Assembly: GCA_017993835.1 (NCBI GenBank)
Contig: JAGOLX010000005.1
Coordinates: 8,019 to 72,018 of the forward strand
Length of the DNA stretch: 64,000 nucleotides
DNA from: Phycisphaerae bacterium
Lineage (GTDB): Bacteria; Planctomycetota; Phycisphaerae; Sedimentisphaerales; Anaerobacaceae
Direction: 5' to 3'
Notes under the pieces: model-generated
The model's database searches: none
Seen by the model: the letters and a program-made list of their open reading frames with translations, nothing else
What the model was told of the DNA's origin: nothing
Part shown: positions 59,075 through 64,000 of the stretch, piece by piece
How positions within the stretch are numbered: the stretch's first letter is position 1
Layout: each line of letters opens with the position of its first letter
Made by a program: the position numbers and the translations under genes

Positions 59075-60316
59075 CTACTTCTTCTTGGTCCGTTGTCGGG
59101 CGGGTCGATCCAGCTCGAACGCCAGGCAGACCGCCTCAAGCGCCCGCTCGACATCCTGGCGGCCGACGGCACAACTGATCCGGATCTCGCTCGTGGTGAT
59201 CGAGTCGATGTTCACCTTGGCCTTGGCCAGGGCGCCGAACATCCGCTCGGCCACGCCGTACTGCGACCGCATCCCGACCCCGATCGCGGAGACCAGCGCG
59301 ATGTCGTCCCGCACGAAGACGCTGTCGCAGAGCAGTTCCGCCTTCAGCTCGTTCGCCACCTTCTGGGCGGTCTCGACGTCGCACTTCTTGACCATGAACG
59401 ACATGTTCGCCTTCTCATGGCTGATCTCGGTCTGGATGATGTCGTCGACGACGACCTTGGCCTCGGCCAGCCGGGCGAAGATCCTCGCGGCCGTCCCGGG
59501 GACATTCGGAATCCCCGCAATGCCGATCTTCGCCATGTCCTTCTGAATTGTCGCACCCGACACCAATATGCCTTCCATCTGCGGTACCTCGTGAGTGATG
59601 ATGGTTCCCGGATTATCGTTTTCACTGTTTCGGATTCGAATCCTGACGTTGTATCGTTTGCCGATGGCAACGGAGCGACTGTGCATGACGCCGGCGCCCA
59701 GGCCCGCCATCTCGATCATCTCGTCGTAGCTGATCTCGTCGAGTATCGCAGCCTTTCTGAAAGCCCTCGGATCGGCGGTGTAGACGCCGTCCACATCGGC
59801 GAAGATCTCGCACTCCTCGGCTTTCAGGGCTGCTGCCAGGGCCACGGCGCTCGTGTCGGACCCGCCGCGCCCGAGCGAGGTGACGTTGCCTCGCTCATCG
59901 ACGCCCTGGTAGCCGGCGACGATGACGACCTTGCCCTCGTTCAACTCGCGCCGGATGAACTCCGAATCGACGCTCTTGATCTGGGCGTTGCTGAAAACGC
60001 CGTCGGTCAACATGTGGATCTGGGTCCCGGTCAGGCTGATCGCCTTCTGGCCCATTGCCTCCAGGGCCATAGCCAGCAGCGAGATGGTCTGTTGCTCGCC
60101 CGTGCTCAGGAGCTGGTCCATCTCCCGCTTCGGCGGATTGGGGTTGAGCTCCCGTGCGTCCCGCAGGAGCTCCTCGATCTGTTGTCCTCGGGCGGCTGCG
60201 ACCACGCAGACCTGAAAGCCGGCCTGCATCCGCTCGATGATCCGTTTGGCCGCCCGGCGGATCTTCTCCGCGTTCGCCACCGAGGGGCCGCCGAACTTCT
60301 GAACGATGATTGCCAT
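59075..60316 (-). CDS. lysC: Aspartate kinase
   Basis: A 413-residue enzyme phosphorylating aspartate at the head of lysine, threonine and methionine synthesis. The ATG at 60316 follows AAGGGTGA. The kinase domain opens AIIVQKFGGPSVANAEKIRR; the usual KFGGTS is KFGGPS here. It continues with VIVAGYQGVDERGNVTSLGR and GGSDTSAVALAAALKAEECE, which includes the ATP/Asp site. The C-terminus has tandem ACT domains (IAGIPNVPGTAARIFARLAE and IALVSAIGVGMRSQYGVAER), so feedback regulation by lysine or threonine is expected. It follows the ApgM-like gene by 23 bases. Confidence 0.95.
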   Translation of the reverse strand: MAIIVQKFGGPSVANAEKIRRAAKRIIERMQAGFQVCVVAAARGQQIEELLRDARELNPNPPKREMDQLLSTGEQQTISLLAMALEAMGQKAISLTGTQIHMLTDGVFSNAQIKSVDSEFIRRELNEGKVVIVAGYQGVDERGNVTSLGRGGSDTSAVALAAALKAEECEIFADVDGVYTADPRAFRKAAILDEISYDEMIEMAGLGAGVMHSRSVAIGKRYNVRIRIRNSENDNPGTIITHEVPQMEGILVSGATIQKDMAKIGIAGIPNVPGTAARIFARLAEAKVVVDDIIQTEISHEKANMSFMVKKCDVETAQKVANELKAELLCDSVFVRDDIALVSAIGVGMRSQYGVAERMFGALAKAKVNIDSITTSEIRISCAVGRQDVERALEAVCLAFELDRPARQRTKKK

Positions 60317-60339
60317 AGTTGTTTTGTCACCCTTAAAAA

Positions 60340-61527
60340 TCAACTCTTGAGAAAGTACTCCATCAGTTCGCATCCCTTCTCGATGCGAAGGCCCGCCTTG
60401 GCTGCGTTGCTCTCGCTGAAGGTCGCGTGCAGAACTCCCGTGATTCCGGTTCCAGCCATCGCAAAGGGCACTGCGTCGGCCGAGTGCGCGCCGCTCTTGA
60501 CCGGGGTCGGATGGTCCGGCAGCACCAGGATTCGCCAGCTCTCGTGACGCGAGAGGGCCTCCAGCACCGGTCCAATGACATGCTTGTCCACCTGCTCAAT
60601 GGCTTGCTTCTTCGCTTCGGCGTTGCGCTCGTGCCCGGCCTCGTCCGGGGCTTCCACATGGACGAAGACGAGGTCGTACTCGTCGATGGCCTTGATCGCG
60701 GCCTGGCCCTTGCCCTCGTAGTTCGTATCGAGGAAGCCCGTCGCGCCGGGCACCGTGATCAGATCGAAGCTGACCAGCTTGGCCAGCCCGCGGACGAGAT
60801 CCACCGCGGTGATTGCTGCCCCTTTGAGACCGTACCGCTTGCGGAAGCTGTCCAGGCGGGCTTGCTTGCCCTGGCCCCAGAGCCAGATCGAGCTGACCTG
60901 GTTCTCCCCGAGGTCCTGTCGCACCTTGTTGATGTCGTGACCTGCGAACAACTGCTGCGACTGGTTCATCAGTTGGATCAGCAGATCGGCGCCTTTGCCT
61001 CGGGGCAGGAGCTTCTCGACCGGCTTGCCGATATAGTCGTGCGGCGGATAGGTCCGCACGTCGAAATCCATGCCTCGCAGGACGAGCAGATGGCGGTAGC
61101 TGACGCCGGTGTGCAGACTGATTCGCTCGTCGCTGATATGCTTTTGCAGCTCTCGGATCAGGCTGCTGCCTTCCTCCGTGGAGATGTGTCCGGCGCTGTG
61201 GTCGGCCATCAGGCCGTCGGCGATGGTGACCAGGTTACAGCGGAAGACCCAGTCGTCCATGCCAAGCCGGATGTTCCTCGCGGCGGCTTCGATGGGCGCC
61301 CGCCCGGTGTAGTAACGCAGCGGGTCGTATCCGAGCAGGCTCATCTGGGCGACGTCGCTGCCCGGCTCGAGCCCGTCCGGCACCGTCTGCACGAGACCCT
61401 GACGGCCCTCGACGCTGATCCGATCCATGTTCGGGGTCTGTGCCGCCTCGAGGGGCGTCTTGCCCCCGAACAGTTCGAGCGGCTCGTCCGCCGCCCCGTC
61501 CGGGACGATGATGACGTATTTAGGCAT
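60340..61527 (-). CDS. ApgM-like phosphoglycerate-mutase-family protein, probable homoserine kinase
   Basis: A 395-residue alkaline-phosphatase-superfamily protein of the cofactor-independent ApgM group. Metal and nucleophile sites: VIIVPDGAADEPLE (Asp near residue 10), GSDVAQMSLLGYDPL (Ser about 63), VHVEAPDEAGHER and VLPDHPTP with a later SGAHSADAVPF. Members of the group encoded among threonine-pathway genes have been annotated as proposed homoserine kinases replacing ThrB. Here the gene lies between homoserine dehydrogenase and aspartokinase on the same strand, exactly that context, and no ThrB is nearby. The alternative is a true phosphoglycerate mutase for glycolysis. Confidence 0.75.
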   Translation of the reverse strand: MPKYVIIVPDGAADEPLELFGGKTPLEAAQTPNMDRISVEGRQGLVQTVPDGLEPGSDVAQMSLLGYDPLRYYTGRAPIEAAARNIRLGMDDWVFRCNLVTIADGLMADHSAGHISTEEGSSLIRELQKHISDERISLHTGVSYRHLLVLRGMDFDVRTYPPHDYIGKPVEKLLPRGKGADLLIQLMNQSQQLFAGHDINKVRQDLGENQVSSIWLWGQGKQARLDSFRKRYGLKGAAITAVDLVRGLAKLVSFDLITVPGATGFLDTNYEGKGQAAIKAIDEYDLVFVHVEAPDEAGHERNAEAKKQAIEQVDKHVIGPVLEALSRHESWRILVLPDHPTPVKSGAHSADAVPFAMAGTGITGVLHATFSESNAAKAGLRIEKGCELMEYFLKS

Positions 61528-61551
61528 ACCGACCTGTCAGAAGCAAATCCG

Positions 61552-61698
61552 AAGCACGAAACTCGAAATCCGAAACAAATCCAAGAAACCGAGACTCAAA
61601 TGATCGAAACGCTGTCGCGTCTCGGACGGCCCGTTTTGGATTTTGGATTTCGGACATTCGTGCTTGTTTCGGATTTCAAAATTCGAATTTCGTGCTTT
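61552..61698. repeat. Long imperfect inverted repeat inside the hom operon
   Basis: The arm at 61552-61581 (AGCACGAA, TCGAAATCCGAAACAA elements) is mirrored at 61665-61698 (TTGTTTCGGATTTC, TTCGTGCTT elements); another GGATTTTGGATTTCGGA stretch lies in the centre. The interval is much richer in A and T than its surroundings. It has no coding sense and fits a dispersed palindromic repeat inserted between hom and the next gene. Confidence 0.6.
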
Positions 61699-61705
61699 CC
61701 TCAAA

Positions 61706-63031
61706 TCACGTATCTCTGTCCTGCGGGATATCGACGATCCGCACGCACACCGGCTTGCCGCTGATGATGTCGAGCTTCGCCAGCTCCGCGAGGGCGGCCG
61801 TCATGTTCTTCTCCTGGGTCCGGTGCGTGGTGATCACGACCGGCACCGTATTGTTGGGCCCGGTCCCTTCGTGCTGGAGGGCGCCGGAGATGCTGATGTC
61901 GTGGTCGCCCAGGACGCCGCCGTAACGGGCCACGACGCCGGGATTGTCCTTGGCCATTACGCGGAGGTAGAACCGGGTGATGATCTCCCCGATCGGCTCG
62001 ATGATCGACTGGACCTCGCTTCGCGGCTTGAGATACAACTGGTTGAACGTGGTCCGCGAGTTGCCGATGGCGACGTCGATGATATCCGCCAGGACGGCGC
62101 TGGCGGTCGGCATCATGCCGGCCCCGCGACCGTAGTAGAGGGTCTCGCCCACCGCACTGCCGAAGACGCTCAGGGCGTTGAAGGAACCATCGACCCTCGC
62201 CAGGGCGGTGTTGGCCGCGATGAACGAGGGATGGACCCGCAGGGAGATCCGTCCCTGGTTGTTCTTCTGTGCGATGGCCAGCAGCTTGAGGCAGTAGCCC
62301 ATCTCGCGTCCGTACCGCAGGTCCTCCTTGGAGATCGCTTCGATGCCCTCGACGAAGATGTCGTCCAGGGTGATCTCGCAGCCGAAGGCGATGGACGCGA
62401 GGATGGCGAGCTTGTGGGCACTGTCGCCGCCGGAGATGTCAAGTGTCGGGTCGGCCTCCGCGAAGCCCTTCTTCTGGGCCTTGGCCAGGGCCTGGGAGAA
62501 CTTCTCATCCTGCGAGCTCATATTGGACAGGATGTAGTTGCAGGTGCCGTTGACGATGCCGTACATGGCGGTGATGTCATTGGCCGCGAGGCCGGTGCGG
62601 ATGGCGCCGATGATCGGGACGCCTCCGACGCAACTGGCCTCGAAGGCGATGCACCGTCCGTTTTCGCGTGCGGCTTGGTACAACTCCGCTCCGTGCTTGG
62701 CCAGCAGGGCCTTGTTGGCGGTGACCACGTCCTTGCCGGCACGGAGCATCTTGAGCACGATGTCCTTGGCGATGCCGGTGCCGCCGACCAGCTCGATCCC
62801 GATGGGGATGGACGGGTCGTTGAGCAGGCGATTCAGATCGTTCATGAGCACGCCGGGGGGCAGTTGCACGGGGCGCGGGCGGGTCGTGTCCATATCCACG
62901 ACGCAGGCCAGCTCCGGGCGGACGCCCATCTTCCTGATGAACGGGTCTGCCTGTTCCAGGATCAGCTTGGCGACGCCGGTTCCGACGGTGCCGAACCCGA
63001 CGAGTCCCACGCGTACACGCTTCTCTTCCAC
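61706..63031 (-). CDS. hom: Homoserine dehydrogenase
   Basis: A 441-residue enzyme reducing aspartate semialdehyde to homoserine. The start is a GTG at 63031 with GGGGAT upstream. NAD(P) site VGLVGFGTVGTGVAKLIL (about 8-25), the Lys and catalytic region in GKDVVTANKALLAKHG (about 103-118), the family motif GVPIIGAIRTGLAANDITAM with YGIVNGTCNYILSNM, and TLDISGGDSAHKLAILASIA with its catalytic Asp/Lys. A C-terminal ACT domain (DNPGVVARYGGVLGDHDISI) suggests threonine feedback. It heads the operon with the ApgM-like protein, aspartokinase and nuclease. Confidence 0.95.
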   Translation of the reverse strand: MEEKRVRVGLVGFGTVGTGVAKLILEQADPFIRKMGVRPELACVVDMDTTRPRPVQLPPGVLMNDLNRLLNDPSIPIGIELVGGTGIAKDIVLKMLRAGKDVVTANKALLAKHGAELYQAARENGRCIAFEASCVGGVPIIGAIRTGLAANDITAMYGIVNGTCNYILSNMSSQDEKFSQALAKAQKKGFAEADPTLDISGGDSAHKLAILASIAFGCEITLDDIFVEGIEAISKEDLRYGREMGYCLKLLAIAQKNNQGRISLRVHPSFIAANTALARVDGSFNALSVFGSAVGETLYYGRGAGMMPTASAVLADIIDVAIGNSRTTFNQLYLKPRSEVQSIIEPIGEIITRFYLRVMAKDNPGVVARYGGVLGDHDISISGALQHEGTGPNNTVPVVITTHRTQEKNMTAALAELAKLDIISGKPVCVRIVDIPQDRDT

Positions 63032-63451
63032 GATTATCCCCTATCCTCTTGCCGGATCCATTCGCGTCGCAGCCGCGGGCGACAGTGACCGCGGACCGGA
63101 CGGCCCAAAATGGGACAGAAGTCCCGCGGCATCCGGCGCATCCCTGTTGGCCTGGCGACGCCGTAAATAGCCCTCTATTAAATGGGACAGCCTCCCTGGG
63201 GTCAAGGGAAAACCGCCGATACCGGACAGGGGGGTGCGACTACCCCTCCCGACCGCCACGCGGTGCGGGCACGACCTTCTCCCTCGCCTGTCCTGGTGTA
63301 TCGGGAAAATGCTAGTGTCACATAGGGGATTCCCTGATGACAAAAGGGGTGCCATGCCGGATAGCAGAAGCAGTCATCGCCCGATTTGCCCATCTCTCGT
63401 CTTTGTTACCATTACCCCCATGAATAGTGTGCTTTTGGAAGGGGATATACG
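63032..63451. other. 420-base divergent gene-free stretch
   Basis: It lies between hom (minus) and an ECF sigma gene (plus). A short GGGGT-N6-ACCCC dyad occurs near 63231-63246. I found no credible open frame and no clear promoter; a TTGTTA near 63402 lacks a -10 at the right distance. Confidence 0.35.
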
Positions 63452-64000
63452 ATGAACGATATGGAACTTTTGAAACGCTACGCCGCGGGCGAGGAAGAGG
63501 CTTTCCAGGAGCTCGTGAAGCAGTACAAGGACAGTCTATACGTGTTCCTGAGGAGGTTCTTGAACCAGTCGGATATGGTGGACGACGTCTTCCAGGAGAC
63601 CTTCATGCAGTTGTACGTCAGTCGGGATTCGTTCGATCAGTCGCGTCCGCTCCGCCCGTGGCTGTTTACCATCGCTGCGAACAAGGCGAAGGACGCGCTG
63701 CGCCGCATGCAGCGGGTCGATTCCGCCAATCTGGGCAGCATGTTCGACAGTGACGAGCATTCGATCGACGACGTGCTGAACACGCTCGATCACGACGAGC
63801 GGATGCCGTACGACGATCTGGTCCGCGATGAGACGGCGGCTTCGGTGAAACGGGTTATTTCGCGGATGCCGGCAAAGCTGCGGGAGATCCTGATTCTGGC
63901 CTATTTTCACAAGTTCTCCTATGCGGAGATCGCCGGGATGCTGCGGATTCCCGTGGGGACAGTCAAGAGCCGCCTCCACACCGCTGTAGGTCGTTTTGCC
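63452..64000 (+). CDS. ECF-subfamily sigma-70 factor (3' end beyond the window)
   Basis: The first 183 residues of an ECF sigma factor; the gene runs off the window at 64000. The ATG at 63452 follows GGAAGGGG. Region 2: MELLKRYAAGEEEAFQELVK, then DDVFQETFMQLYVSR and PWLFTIAANKAKDALRR. Region 4: ISRMPAKLREILILAYFHKF, SYAEIAGMLRIPVGTVKSRL (HTH). A loop of about 35 acidic residues between the regions (DSDEHSIDDVLNTLDHDERM) is longer than usual. This is a different ECF type from the one at 3469. An anti-sigma or membrane partner may follow outside the window. Confidence 0.9.
   Translation, partial: MNDMELLKRYAAGEEEAFQELVKQYKDSLYVFLRRFLNQSDMVDDVFQETFMQLYVSRDSFDQSRPLRPWLFTIAANKAKDALRRMQRVDSANLGSMFDSDEHSIDDVLNTLDHDERMPYDDLVRDETAASVKRVISRMPAKLREILILAYFHKFSYAEIAGMLRIPVGTVKSRLHTAVGRFA

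Noticed and set aside
1-64000. tRNA genes, rRNA genes, CRISPR arrays, transposases or phage genes
   Set aside because: I looked for T-loop motifs, regularly spaced direct repeats and transposase or integrase motifs in the gaps and found none; a tRNAscan-SE or Infernal run would be decisive.

Overview
The window is GC-rich, gene-dense bacterial chromosome from a planctomycete, most likely class Phycisphaerae (Sedimentisphaerales-like). This assignment is inferred from four things: a secreted beta-helix protein ending in a dockerin-like GDINGDGKVDWLDLD repeat, a large set of prepilin-type pseudopilins ending in the SAGxDxxYGTxDD signature, an H-X9-D motif at the end of a secreted protein, and many short palindromic intergenic repeats. 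No rRNA, tRNA, CRISPR array, transposase or prophage was seen.

Layout. 1-4 kb: a minus-strand operon of ECF sigma factor, overlapping anti-sigma-like membrane protein and two lineage-specific exported proteins. 4-16 kb: single genes and short operons, including a Tat-exported enolase-superfamily enzyme, L-lactate dehydrogenase, a DUF763 gene remnant, a LuxR-type regulator, NADP-glutamate dehydrogenase with a small upstream gene, a CocE/NonD hydrolase, a GNAT acetyltransferase, an exported propeller protein, MarC and two small acidic/charged proteins. 16-20 kb: a GT4 glycosyltransferase followed by a GH57 glucanase (alpha-glucan metabolism) and a small anchored protein. 20-25 kb: a URO-D/MtaA-like methyltransferase facing an oxidoreductase/sugar isomerase/MFS transporter cassette, then a D-amino-acid transaminase-like gene. 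25-33 kb: rplU without rpmA, a U32 peptidase-family protein overlapping a KaiC-like/PPDK-like fusion protein, precorrin-2 dehydrogenase and the dockerin protein. 33-37 kb: an orphan class I fumarase beta-type subunit, a YchF-like NTPase, a zinc alcohol dehydrogenase and CinA.

37-51 kb is the centrepiece: an all-plus-strand locus behind a perfect TTGACA-N17-TATAAT promoter. It encodes two different GspE/PilB ATPases (both with tandem MshEN-type cyclic-di-GMP-binding motifs), a PilT retraction ATPase, one GspF/PilC platform protein, five class III-signal pseudopilins and a GspK-like minor pseudopilin. It mixes type IV pilus and type II secretion features and has no secretin, PilM/N/O or prepilin peptidase in the window. 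The two largest pseudopilins are paralogues, and a duplicated gene end lies between them.

51-64 kb is mostly housekeeping: inositol-monophosphatase-like protein, DUF2752 protein, SerA, a phosphoglucosamine/phosphomannomutase, a cation diffusion facilitator and an NtrC-family regulator. A minus-strand threonine/lysine pathway operon follows (homoserine dehydrogenase, an ApgM-like proposed homoserine kinase, aspartokinase and a nuclease), and a second ECF sigma factor is cut by the window end. Several genes (U32 protein, precorrin-2 dehydrogenase, DUF2752 protein) have a TATAAT-like box only 7-9 bases before the ATG and no ribosome binding site, which suggests leaderless transcripts.
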